Shown one piece after another: positions 35,374 to 45,551 of a stretch of 64,000 nucleotides of DNA. Positions within the stretch are counted from its first letter, which is position 1. Each line of letters begins with the position of its first letter. The notes under the pieces are model-generated. The model searched no databases. It had not been told where the DNA came from and worked only from the letters and a program-made list of their open reading frames with translations. The position numbers and the translations under genes are program-made. The stretch comes from Calocera cornea HHB12733. Its lineage: Eukaryota > Basidiomycota > Dacrymycetes > Dacrymycetales > Dacrymycetaceae. Location: NCBI GenBank assembly GCA_001632435.1, contig KV424000.1, forward strand, positions 47,534 to 111,533, written 5' to 3'.

Positions 35374-36282
35374 ATGGACGGCCCGACAGCTGCCCCGCCA
35401 ATAAACGAGGCCATAAGCCAGGCCAACAAGTATGTCCGCATCGCACAGATGTATCTCGACCGCACCGCGCCAAAGTGGATGGAGCGGTGGCTCGCCACCG
35501 GCGTCCTCCTCGCCCTCTTTCTCCTCAGGATCCTCGTTGCACAAGGGGTGAGTCCTGCACCTGGTCACATGCACTGTCTCTGACCATGACCTGCTCTCTT
35601 CTCGCAAATAGTGGTATATTGGTGAGTCTCAATTCCGCTTTTTAGTGTGCAAAATGTGCTAACGCCTCCCCAGTATGCTGTAAGCCGGCGCCTACGCCCC
35701 CTCCCGCCTCACACTAACCCGCCACCCCCCTCCCCACAGACGCGCTCTTCATCTACCTCCTGAACCTCTTCCTCGCCTTCCTCCAACCCAAGTTCGACCC
35801 CTCCATCGAGCAAGACGCGATGGAGACGTCCGTCGAGGAAGGCGGCGAGGAGGGCCTGCCCACGAGCGCGAAGGACGACGAGTTCCGGCCGTTTATCAGG
35901 CGGCTGCCCGAGTGGAAGTTCTGGTGCGTGCCCGCCCTCCATGCCTCTGACTCGGACTCGGTGCTTCCGGGCTGTCCGGTCTTGCTGGTGCAGGGAGTGC
36001 TCATGTGTCCCGCAGGATCGCAGCAACCAGAGCGTCGCTCATCGCCCTCGGGTGCACCGTCACGCGCGTGTTCGACGTGCCCGTGTACTGGCCCATCCTC
36101 GTCGTCTACTTCTGCATCCTCTTCGCCATAACGATGCGCCGGCAGATCCGGTGCGCCTCCTCCGCCACTTCTCCCTATTCACTGCCCGAGGCTGATGGCT
36201 ACTCTGCAGGCATATGATAAAGTACAAATACGTCCCCTTCGACTTCTCCAAGGCCAAGTACTCGGGCAACAGCCGCAGGTAG
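35374..36282 (+). CDS. RER1: Rer1 family Golgi-to-ER retrieval receptor (193 aa)
   Basis: Six exons: 35374-35547, 35612-35621 (10 nt), 35674-35679 (6 nt), 35740-35923, 36016-36150 and 36210-36282. Only with both microexons does the protein read through the family signature [18 protein letters not shown]. Other Rer1 hallmarks are [81 protein letters not shown]. Four membrane segments and a length of 193 aa match the family. Rer1 binds polar residues in transmembrane domains of escaped ER proteins and unassembled subunits and returns them from cis-Golgi to the ER. Confidence 0.96.
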
Positions 36283-37104
36283 AGCCCCATGTCCCGCCTC
36301 GCGCCGCAGTGACACCGTTGCCAACCGCTCCTTTTCCCGGTAATTCTAGAATCTGAACGCTCCTCTGATTCCCCGTCACGCCTCATACAATTACCCCTTA
36401 CGCGAACGATGCCAGGGCAGAGACTTTCATTGGGCACAGTGGTTGCGGTTGTGGTTGCGGATGTGGTTGCGATTGTGAATATGTGTAGGGTCTAGCTTAA
36501 TGTGATATACCTGTTTCACGTCTTCGCTCTTCCCGCACTTTCCTGCCCGTTGGCGCCCGGCTGCCTTCGCGCGTAAGGCACCCCCAAAAGGTTCTTATCC
36601 GACTGCCGATTATGGCGAATTGGCGGGTGTGGGGCCGGACAACATGCCCTGCAGATATCGTGCGCTCCTCCAGCCCATACATCGTCAGCCCCATCAGCAA
36701 CCCGCCCGATCGTCCCCATCCCAAGATCCGCAGCAGCAAAGACGTCAATTCCCAGGCGCCGAAAATAGGCAGCGTGTCACGTGCGTCTCCCCCTGAGTCC
36801 ACCGCGACCCGTGCTCGCTCGACTGCGCCGCCCCACTCAGCCCACTGCCCGCAGTAGCAGCCCGCGCCCGCTGGTCTTACTTAGTCCACACTTGCGAGGG
36901 TGATTGAGGGCGCTCGATGTGCCTGGATCAACGCTTGGCAGTACTGTACAGGCAGTGGTACAGTAGCCAGAGCGAGCTTGGAGTGACTTGGAATACAGTC
37001 AGTAGACAAGGTGCGTCCCCTCGACTGGACTGCTGCATCCTGTATGGGCCATGCTCATCTCCTGTGTACCGTACGAAGAGAAGGGACGATTTCCGTAGAC
37101 ACCA
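36283..37104. other. intergenic; left part of duplicated block
   Basis: Contains a TTGCGGTTG/TGGTTGCGGATG-type short repeat at about 36438-36478, followed by sequence from about 36480 that reappears near 38020 (see duplication entry). A minus-strand frame 36497-36802 has no recognisable features. Confidence 0.5.
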
Positions 37105-37653
37105 ATGTCGGGCGGGGTGGTCCAGAACCAGTCCATAGCCATCGCAATCATCCTCGGTCCGTCCCCTGCTTCTTCTCCCTCTCCCTCGTCCCCCTAGAAT
37201 GAGTGCTGACCTCCCACCGCGGCCACAGTGGCGGGCGGCGGCCTCCTCCTCTCGAGCCTCGTCTACCTCAAGCGGTACAGGAACCGCCAGCGCGCGCTCG
37301 CAGCCGGCAGCGCGCACCAGCAGTTCTACTTCGGCCCCTCGGCGGTCGAGGCGGGCCGGCTCGGCCTCACCCCCATGCCCATAACGGGGACGGGGACGGG
37401 GACGGGGCTGAGACCGGGCCGTGCGCAGGCGCCGGTGAACCGACTGCCGGAGCCGGCGGAGGAGGGCGCGGAGGAGCTCCCTACGTACGGCGTGGCTTTG
37501 GCGGCTAAGGCTGTCGAGGTCGACGGCGTCGCCTACCCGCCCGCGGCGTATGTCCCGCCGGGGAATGGGAGTGCAGAGCCGCCGCCGTACGCTGTGCAGG
37601 CGGAGGCCCGGCAGGGTGAGCCGTCCCGTCCGCGGAGGGCATCGAGCTCGTGA
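37105..37653 (+). CDS. small single-pass membrane protein with LPTY and PPPY (TM-PY family, member 4)
   Basis: Exons 37105-37156 and 37229-37653 with a 72-bp phase-1 intron (GTCCGT donor) give 158 aa. The intron splits the membrane segment (SIAIAIILVAGGGLLLSSLV, about residues 10-29), which is followed by YLKRYRNRQR. The cytosolic tail holds LPTY at 101-104, YPPAAY, and PPPY at 135-138, 34 residues apart. The outer part is only ~9 residues and there is no cleavable signal. Nearly the same protein as member 5. Inferred role: WW-domain-binding membrane adaptor. Confidence 0.75.
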
Positions 37654-38753
37654 TGCAGGCGGAGCAGGGGCGGAAGAGGATGGCGACATCGGATGGCATG
37701 TCGAGGAGGACGGGGAGGGGGAGGACGGGGTCTGGATCGACCTGTGCGTGTATCACTATCACCCTCCTCTGGGGCTGCGGCATACCATCTGCATAATATC
37801 TACTTCTCCGGGGAACCATGCTCCCCTCTCGCCCTCTGTGATACTCCCCTGCTGAGCGGGCATTCGTGCTCAGGCTCAGCTAGCCCCAATCAACCCCCCC
37901 CCCCCCCTGCCCGTCCCAGGGTACATCGACCGCTCTGGGAGGCCCAGCGCAAGTGGGTGTCTGTCTCTGTAGTGTCCTCCTACAATAGGGGGCCTGTCCG
38001 CAGCTCGCAGTGGTAGTGGTAGTGGATGTGCTTGCGATGGGGTACGGTCTAGCTAAATGCAATAACTTGTTTCACGTCTTCATTATTCCCGCACTCTCCT
38101 GCCTGTCGGCGCCGAGCTTCCATTCGGCATAAGATACCCGCAGAGCACAGATAAGTATATGGCCAGGCTCCCAAAAAATCAGCCTTTCTATTCAGATAAG
38201 ATGCTGTCCGGCAGCCTAGGGGGCGGGCGGGGACCGGAACCCCCTGAGTCCCTCCCCCGGTGCAGGCTATGATAAGTGCCCTTCCGCGACCCTACCCATA
38301 TTTATAAGCCTTCAAGTTAACCTAGTCCCAACACCAATATTCCCGATTCGTCCCCGTGCAGAACAACCGCGGTGACGATACTTCGATTCGCTTCGATTCG
38401 ATATCCTCCACTCCAGACCTTCGTCAAAATACAGCAGGCAGCATGTCCCCCCAGCTATGCAGTCCGAGCCCCGCGCGGGTCGTGCAGGTCGGCTGATCAC
38501 GCACGAGGGCGGAATCCCCAGCTTCTCAGCTGCATACAGTGCAGTCGCCCTGGGGTTACTTAGTCCGAGCGTGGGAGGGCGATGGGGGCCGTCCGATGTA
38601 CTGAGCGTCCGCAACGCTTGGAAGCGCAGAGAGTAGCCAGAGCGAGCTTGCAGTGACTCGGACTGCACAAGGTGAGCAGTGCTCCTGATTGCGGCATATG
38701 GACTGCGCTCATCTCCCGGAAAGAAACACAGGGAACGCTTTCGATAGACACTC

Positions 38754-39305
38754 ATGTTGGGGCCCATAGCACACAGCCAGTCTATAGCCATCGCGGTCCT
38801 CCTCCGTCCGTCCCTCCTCCTCTGCCCATCCCGGACGGGCGCTAACAACCGCCCTTGCGCACTGACAGTGGCCGGCGCGGGCCTCCTCCTCACGCTCCTC
38901 GTCTACCTGAAGCGGCACAGGGACCGGGGCCTCCAGCGCGAGCTCGCGGCTGACAGAGCGCACCAGCAGGAGCAGAACTACTTTGGCCCTTCGACGGCCG
39001 AGGCGGGCCGGTTGCCGCTCACCCATATGGGTATGCCCGTAACGGGTACGGGGCCGGGGTCGAGGACGGGCCGCTCGCTGGCGCCGGTGAACCGACTGCC
39101 GCAGCAGGCGGAGGAGGGCGCGGAGGAGCTCCCCACGTACGGCGTGGCCTTGGCGGCTAAGGCTGTCGAGGTCGAGGGCGTCGCCTACCCGCCCGCGGCG
39201 TATGCCCCGCGGGGGAATGGGAGTGCAGAGCCGCCGCCGTACGCTGTGCAGGCGCAGGCCCGGCAGGGCGAGCCGTCCCATCCGCGGAGGGCGTCGGGCG
39301 CATGA
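38754..39305 (+). CDS. small single-pass membrane protein with LPTY and PPPY (TM-PY family, member 5)
   Basis: Exons 38754-38805 and 38869-39305 with a 63-bp phase-1 intron, again with a GTCCGT donor at the same position as member 4, give 162 aa. Membrane segment QSIAIAVLLLAGAGLLLTLL, then VYLKRHRDRG. LPTY at 105-108 and PPPY at 139-142 keep the 34-residue spacing of member 4. The membrane-proximal tail differs by small indels, while the segment from APVNRLP to the C-terminus is almost identical to member 4. Confidence 0.75.
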   Translation: MLGPIAHSQSIAIAVLLRPSLLLCPSRTGANNRPCALTVAGAGLLLTLLVYLKRHRDRGLQRELAADRAHQQEQNYFGPSTAEAGRLPLTHMGMPVTGTGPGSRTGRSLAPVNRLPQQAEEGAEELPTYGVALAAKAVEVEGVAYPPAAYAPRGNGSAEPPPYAVQAQARQGEPSHPRRASGA

Positions 39306-40433
39306 CGAGCGCGGAGATTTGGGGCAGAAGAGGCAGAAGAGGATAGCGACATCGCATGTGACGTCGAAGACGACGGGGTGGGAAGTGGGGGGGGGGGGCG
39401 TAGTCTGGATCTGTACGTGTATCACCATCATCATCCTCTGGGGCACCAGCATACCATCTGCATAATATCTACTTCTGTTCTGTCCTGTCCTGTTCTGTTC
39501 TGGCTTTGACGGTGCTCCCAGACGCACTATGACGGCATTGTCAACGCCTGGGACTCCGCTCCCGGCCATACTGTACACTCCAGAGCTCATGCCTACCGGG
39601 CGGATACTACTGTACGCTGTTGCCCAAATTGTTGTTGGCCGCACGCACACGCCGCGGAACAGCATCCTCCTCCGCAATCTCCCCGACCCGACCGCCGCCG
39701 GCATCCCCGCACACCAGCCCACACCGTCTCCCGAAGGATAATAATACCCATCCTCGCCACCCCCGCCAGCCTCGGCAAGGCAATTGTATCAGACATTTGC
39801 ACTGCATATGTCTTCAACGCCACGCCGCCCAGAACGGGTCCACTGCCAGCCGATGATGACGCCGCCGATGAGTCGATGACGGCCCTGTCGGCGCCCCCCC
39901 CCCGCCCACCCACTGCTATCATAGCCCACTACAACTGCGACTAATGTCTGGATTCCACTTCGAGACTGCCTGCTGCGCGCTCCGCCAACCGCAACCGTCG
40001 CCGTCCGAGAGGAAAGCACGCTCGATCCGGGTGTGTCTTGCGCGTACCTGCCGCCGCTCCAGCACGCCCGGGCCACGCCGTACCTTGCCATGCCATCCTG
40101 AGCAGGCTATTCGTGCGCGTAATTAGTACGCCGTGCCCCGACCCTGCATACTCCGGGGGGCCGGGATTGCCCAAACATCCCCGCCATTTGATTCTCGTCT
40201 GCTGATCGACCATTCGAGCTCGGGATCACTCGCCAGTCAGGTTTCCCCTGCCTGTCCCAGGGTACATATACCACTCTGTCGGAGGCTCAGCGCTCGGGTG
40301 CGACTCAGCAATGTCCTCCTACAACACGGTGCTTGTCCATAATCCGCTTCGGCAATCAGGTCCGTGTTCCTCTCCTTCCTCCGTCCTGGCGCCGCTGACC
40401 CGGACCTCCTTGCGCCCAGGAACCTAGCCCCGC
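39306..40433. other. intergenic between TM-PY members 5 and 6
   Basis: No gene supported. Contains a G-run (about 39390-39398), a TGTTCTGTCCTG short repeat (about 39476-39500), and the ~90-bp block at 40246-40330 shared with 37906-37990. An upstream ATG frame in that block (MSSYNTVLVHNP) runs into a stop after its apparent intron, so it is not an exon of member 6. Confidence 0.5.
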
Positions 40434-41012
40434 ATGCCGAGCTTCATGGAGAACCACTCAGTACTCTTCGTCGTGGCCATCGTCATCGGTACGCGCCTTT
40501 CCCACCGCTCCGCGGCCGTTCTCGCGCTCATCGCCCTCCCTCCAGCGGCGTTCATGGGCGTCCTCCTGCTCCTCTTCTCCTGCCTAGGCTGGCGAAGCAT
40601 GCGCAAGCGTGCGCGCTCCGACCTCACGCCCTACGCGCTCGCGCACCCGTCCATCCCCGAGGAAGCAGCTCACGGTAGCCCGCTCCTCCCGTGCTTCGCC
40701 CCAACCCCAACCCCAACGCCATCAACCCTCGAGCGCGGCCCGCCCTCACGCGTCCCCCTAGTCCTGCACGCGCGCCTCCCGCGCGTCCACCGAACACGCG
40801 GCGTGACGCGGCTCGTCGAGCTCCCAAACGGCTCGACGGACGAGCTGTGCCCGCCCTACGAACTCACGTACAAGCAGCCTATCCTCGCCCCCCCGCCGCC
40901 GTGCTACTCTCCGAGGCGTGTTGGAAGCTCGCATCCCCCGCCGTACGAGGCGGGCTCGCGACGGAGGTCGGCTCTCCGGCTGTGGGGAGGCGGCCAGCGG
41001 GTACCGGTGTGA
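40434..41012 (+). CDS. small single-pass membrane protein with CPPY and PPPY (TM-PY family, member 6)
   Basis: Exons 40434-40488 and 40546-41012 with a 57-bp phase-1 intron in the membrane segment give 173 aa. SVLFVVAIVI joins AAFMGVLLLLFSCLGW, then RSMRKRARSD, a strong cytosolic anchor. CPPYEL lies at 120-125 and PPPYEAG at 149-155; PPPPCY at 134-139 is a near-motif. Beyond architecture, intron position and motifs it shares little sequence with members 4 and 5, so it is an old relative. Confidence 0.7.
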   Translation: MPSFMENHSVLFVVAIVIGTRLSHRSAAVLALIALPPAAFMGVLLLLFSCLGWRSMRKRARSDLTPYALAHPSIPEEAAHGSPLLPCFAPTPTPTPSTLERGPPSRVPLVLHARLPRVHRTRGVTRLVELPNGSTDELCPPYELTYKQPILAPPPPCYSPRRVGSSHPPPYEAGSRRRSALRLWGGGQRVPV

Positions 41013-41685
41013 TGCTGCGGTGCTTCATGCTTGCTGCCTAGGAGCGTGGGGAAGATGTGAACAGGTTCCTTTTCCTTTTTTCTGTCCTGGATCCAACTTC
41101 CAGAACGTAGGGCCTTCGGACACTCACGAATGTATACCAGAAACATCTTGTACCGGACCTGGACATATACAGTAACACATGCACTCCCTGTCCTTGCATT
41201 CGCTATCCCCGTATCAACGAACTCCCTCAGTCTCCCTGCCAGTCCGTCCCTTGCGATGTCGGCGACGAAGACATCTCGGGAGTAGCGCGTCGTGGCTGCC
41301 TGTGGGAGCACGCTTTGTGTACTAAGACGTTCTCCATAACCCCCCAAAAAACAGCCCGTGATCCCAGTGTACGTAGATAGGTCAAACAACAGCCGGCCTT
41401 ACGCCCCCGGGCCCCAACGCTTCTCGTCTTCTCTGTCCCTCCTCACACTCTCCTCGGTCTCTATAACATGGGATGCGGGGTATGAACAACGCGTTGCTGC
41501 TCCAAGTGTGTGGTGGCAATGAACAATGCCGACATTGCCGCGGCTAGGATGACTAGAGCGGGTACTGTAGTCCCCGTCCGACTGCGTTCAACGAGCACCA
41601 CTCTTTTTCCCAGAATAGAACTCTATTGTGCTCAAACGATTCAAGAACAATCTCCGAAACCAATGACCAAAGCCCCGCGCTTGCA
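41013..41685. other. 3' flanks, no gene recognised
   Basis: Lies between the convergent ends of TM-PY member 6 and the minus-strand PAL gene. No supported coding sequence. Confidence 0.5.
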
Positions 41686-44017
41686 TCACATCCTGAAGAT
41701 CTCCGCGACGACCGCGTGCATCCGCCCATCCCGCAGCGCCTCGACGATCCTGCTCACGCCCTGGCCGATCGTCCCCTCCTCATCGTACCCGTCCGCCCAC
41801 TCCGTCCAGTTCTCCCTCCCGTGATGCCCGACCCCGAGCGCAAGGCGGACGTACTCGTACATCCTCCTCGTCTTGGGCGCGAGGTAGGCGCTCGCGGGCG
41901 CCCGGCTCTCGTGCGCGCCGGAGGGCGAGAGGAACTGGGCGCGCAGCGCGGTGTAGGCGTGCAGGCAGCGCTGGGAAAGGGCGATGCGGAAAGCAGGGAT
42001 CTGCTGCACGTTCTCCAGCAGGCCGTGCGCCAGCAAGTGGTTCACGAGCGGCGCGGTGCACGCCTCGGCGAGGCGCTCCATGCGCTCCGGTGCGTCCAGG
42101 GTGCTGCTGCTGTCGAGCGCCGCCATCGCCGTGGCGAAGAGCTTCTCCGCGACGCCACCGCGCCCGAGCTCCGCAAAGTGCTCGCTCAGAGCCTGTCCAA
42201 CCAGCGCCCGCAGGGTGTCGGCGAACATGGCCCTCTGCGCGCGCAGGTCCAGTGCCTGACACAGCACATACAGATAGCTCGCGACGAGCAGGGCGAGCAG
42301 CTCGAGGGCCTCGAGCGTCTTCCTGCCGCTGACGAGCGCGAGCGAGTTGACAGCCTGGTTGTGCATCTCCGCGCTCTGCACGTGCGTGCTGACGGGCGCG
42401 GCGAGCCACTGCAGCTCGGCGCAGTACGCGGCGCAGGCGATGTCGAGCCCCTTGCAGGCGTAGTTGAGCGCCGGGTCGGTGCTGGCGAGCGAGGGGGCCA
42501 GGCCGCGGTTCGTGGCCGGGTTGAGCAGCTCGGTCGACTGCGCGAAGAGCAGCTTGCCGATGTGCGCGAGGGACAGGCGCACATGCTCCATGCTGCTCGC
42601 GAGGGAGAGCGCTTGGAAGTTGCCCCCGTGGTGGACGGTGCCCGTCTGCGGGTCGACGAGCGGGTTGTCCGTCGCTGCACGCCCGGCCGGGTCTGATCAG
42701 CATCCTCCCCGGCCCGGCAGGGGAACGGGAGACGCACTGGAATTACACTCCAGCTGCACAGTCGCCCATGCGCGCAGCAGGTCCTCGACACCGGGGCCGA
42801 GCCACTGCGCGCTCGTCCGGAGCGCGTACCGGTCCTGGCGGAGCGTGCCCCTGTCCTCGTCCAGCCCGCGCTCCTCCTCCTCCCCGCACACCGCCAGACG
42901 GCTCCCGTCCAGGAGGGACCACGTGTTCCGCGCTGCCTCGACTTGCCCCGGGTGCGGCCGCGTGGAGCCGATGAACGGGTGGTGCGACGCTTGCGCCCCG
43001 AGCAGCGCTTCCGTGCCCATGGCCGTGCACACCTGGGCGAGCAGGGCCAGGGTGCCCGCCTCGTACAGCGCGAGGCTGGCCACAGCGGCGGAGAAGGCCG
43101 TGCCGTTCAGGATCCCCAGGTGGTCCTTGGCGCTGAACTGGTGCGGCTCAAGGCCGGCCGCGGCGAGCGCCTGGGGAGCAGGCACGATCTCGCGCCTCCC
43201 TGCCGGGCCAGAGTAGCACCGGATCCCGGGGTTGCCCACCAGCGCGCCGGCAACATAGCTGAGCGGCTGCAGGTCGCCACTGGCGGAGATGCTCCCCCGC
43301 AGGGGCACGAGCGGGGTGATGCCGCTGTTGAGCAGGCGGGCCATCGCCTGCACTGTACTCCACTGCACGCCCGAGTGCCCGCGGATGAGCGAGTTGGTCC
43401 GGATGGCGATGGCGGCGCGGACCCAGGACTCGGGCATCGACAGTGTTGCCAGGGGGTCGGAGAGCGGCAGGGGCGGGGCTGGGGGGCAGGAGAGAGTGCC
43501 GTCGGAAGGAAGCACGCCGCAGTGCTGGTGCTGGAGACAGGACTTGCCGAGGAGCAGATGCTGGTGCGTCCGCGTATCCGCTGCTTGGTGCATCAGCCCG
43601 AGTCCACAGGTACAGTGTCGGGGCAGAAGCACGCACCGCTGCCGCCATACCCCGTCGACACGCCGTACACGCTGCCCCCCCTCTCCAGCAGCCCGCGGAT
43701 CGCCGCGTCGCTCGCGTATACCTGTCCCTTGGCGGCGCGGTCGAGCTCGACGGGGACGGCATAGCGCGCGGAGGCGACGATGTCTGCGATGTGCAGGGTG
43801 TGGCCGTCGATGAGCACTGGCTGGCCGGCACTGCCAATACGACCGGGGGATCTGTGTCAGCGGGCGAGCGGGCAGAGGGGGAAGGAGCGTACCGGTGGGC
43901 GGCGAGCCGGTCGTGCGTGGCCAAGACGAGGTCGAGCAGGGTCCCGTGCGGGGTGTGGACAGACTCGGAGCCCGGGGACGTGGGCTGCCCCGGATCGCGC
44001 AGGCCGCTCAAGGTCAT
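41686..44017 (-). CDS. phenylalanine ammonia-lyase family (716 aa), copy 1
   Basis: Four exons: 44017-43893, 43830-43637, 43580-42738 and 42674-41686, with introns of 62, 56 and 63 bp. Everything expected for an active aromatic ammonia-lyase is present: the catalytic Tyr loop [17 protein letters not shown], the [15 protein letters not shown] segment whose Ala-Ser-Gly forms the MIO cofactor, [38 protein letters not shown] and HHGGNFQA. The selectivity pair is His-Gln (LQHQHCGV), the state seen in fungal PALs that also accept tyrosine. It should deaminate L-Phe (perhaps L-Tyr) to cinnamate/coumarate in the cytosol. The N-terminus is ~45 residues shorter than copy 2. Transcribed divergently from copy 2. 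Confidence 0.96.
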
Positions 44018-45551
44018 CGTCGGCGCCGTCTCCCTCGCCGTCGTCGCGTGTGCTGGGGGTGGGGGTGGGCACTTTGCTCAGCATTCTCGCGGGGAGTCGC
44101 CGGGGATCCTCATGCATGCGCATCTGCCAGCAGGGAGCACCCGCGCTCGGCCGTCTTCCTCTCGTTCGCCGTGCTTCGCGCGCCTTGTCGATAGCGGCCC
44201 CTTGGCGCGCAGTCATCGGGATGAGGGGATCGCCAGTGCAGCACTCTGTCGACTGTCTACTATCGACTGTCGACTCGAGATCAACCGCCTACCCCCCAGC
44301 TCACACGCAAGCCTGCGCATGCAAGCCAGCCTCTTCTCACGCGGCCAGCATCTCGTCTCTCGGAGACTGGCACTCGTTTCCGGCCGGCCGAGACGGATGA
44401 GCCCGGGCGGTGGAAAGCGAGCATACATATGGCAGAGGGGACGCTCGGCCCGCATCTGCATCTGCATCTGCATCTGCGCCGGGCAGCGATAGCCACTCCC
44501 GTTACGGTACCGAGTGATCACGAACGGTCGGGAGCCGGGTCGCCGCACCACTGGCACCTCGGGCGCCTGGCAGGGTAGTAGTAGCGCAGTACATACATAC
44601 TTAGGTGACCGGCGGGGATGTGTTTGCTGCCGATCCTATCGTGTGTGTGTATACAGGGTGCGCGGGCTGCCCTGACAGGTTTGTGGCCGGAGTCGCTAGC
44701 GTGCGGCGAGCAGGCCGTGATCTTCCGCGGCCGTTGAGGGAGGGAGTGATTGATTGATTGATTGGTTGGCTGGCTGTTGGGAGCCGAAGTTGTGTATCTC
44801 CGAAAGAATGTCTGCCACGTTCGTGGTACAGTGGCTACAAGAAGTACCAGGGATGACCATGTTCCGGACGAAGGAAGAGGCAGAGGAGGAGGAGGAAGGG
44901 GTCGAAGCATGGTGTTATCACGCGGTTGTGGATGATTTCATTTGCTTCCCTCCCGGGCGGACCTTGCCCCCTCACTCGGCTTCTCGTTCCAGCCTTGAGT
45001 GGTCGTCACCGCTCCCACCCCGCACGCGCGAGACATCTCTCATCCACACACCTCTCGCTCGGTCGGATCTTGCTCTCTGAATACTGGCGGGAATGGGAAT
45101 GGCACTGTAATGCAATCGCTTATCGGCACGCACTGCGAACTGTATGATCATGGAGCTGCAGCAGGCGATAGCCAGCGGCCGCAGGCCTCGACCGTCCCCC
45201 GCTGCTCAATGCCCACCTGGCTCGGAGAGGCGGGCATGGGAACCCACCGCGAACGATCGTCTGCTCTCAGTACTAGTCTCACGAGGGAATGCGACGGCGC
45301 GGCGAAACCCCTGCTGCCATGGGCTCGCTATCCAAGTTTACGCTGCACATGACAGGTCACCCATGGGCCGGCACGGTCAGGTCAGGTCACTCCAATCGAA
45401 TCGAATCGAATCGGTTTGCTGGGGCCGTGGGATGGCGTATAAAGCCCGCTCCTCCCCAAAGGGACATGCGAGCCCCGATTGAGCTCTCTTCGCCCAACCC
45501 TACTCTCCCTCCTCCCCCCAGTGACCCATAAATCATTGTGTACGATCGAAA
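44018..45551. promoter_or_regulatory. 1.5-kb divergent intergenic region between two PAL genes
   Basis: The only non-coding space upstream of both PAL genes, so it must carry both promoters. It contains a (GCATCT)4-type run near 44454-44478, a GATT run followed by GGTTGGCTGGCTG at about 44746-44777, a (TCGAA)n stretch at about 45396-45416, and a TATA box before copy 2. Frames within it have no coding features. Confidence 0.7.
45438..45443 (+). promoter_or_regulatory. TATA box of PAL copy 2
   Basis: TATAAA in the context GGCGTATAAAGCCC, 109 bp upstream of the ATG at 45552, a normal distance for a fungal core promoter with a short leader. Confidence 0.6.

Larger units (their letters stand above)
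36480..39475 (+). repeat. ~1.5-kb tandem duplication carrying TM-PY members 4 and 5
   Basis: The left copy is about 36480-37810 and the right copy about 38030-39475. Shared landmarks in order are GTTTCACGTCTTC with CCCGCACT(T/C)TCCTGCC, the small gene with its intron, and the downstream GCATACCATCTGCATAATATCTACTTCT. Coding halves are far more alike than flanks, suggesting selection or gene conversion. An additional ~90-bp non-coding block at about 37906-37990 (CCCAGGGTACAT ... GTCCTCCTACAA) recurs at about 40246-40330 upstream of member 6. The interval 37654-38753 between the genes holds no other supported gene; a TATTTATAAG element lies near 38300. Confidence 0.85.

Noticed and set aside
34453..35583. 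376-codon frame running into Rer1
   Set aside because: Wrong frame for most of its length in a high-GC intergenic stretch; the Rer1 ATG at 35374 fits family length.
41626..42696. 356-codon plus-strand frame over PAL copy 1
   Set aside because: Antisense shadow of the last PAL exon.
44741..44780. GATT/GGCT run as a regulatory element
   Set aside because: A simple microsatellite; nothing links it to a known site.
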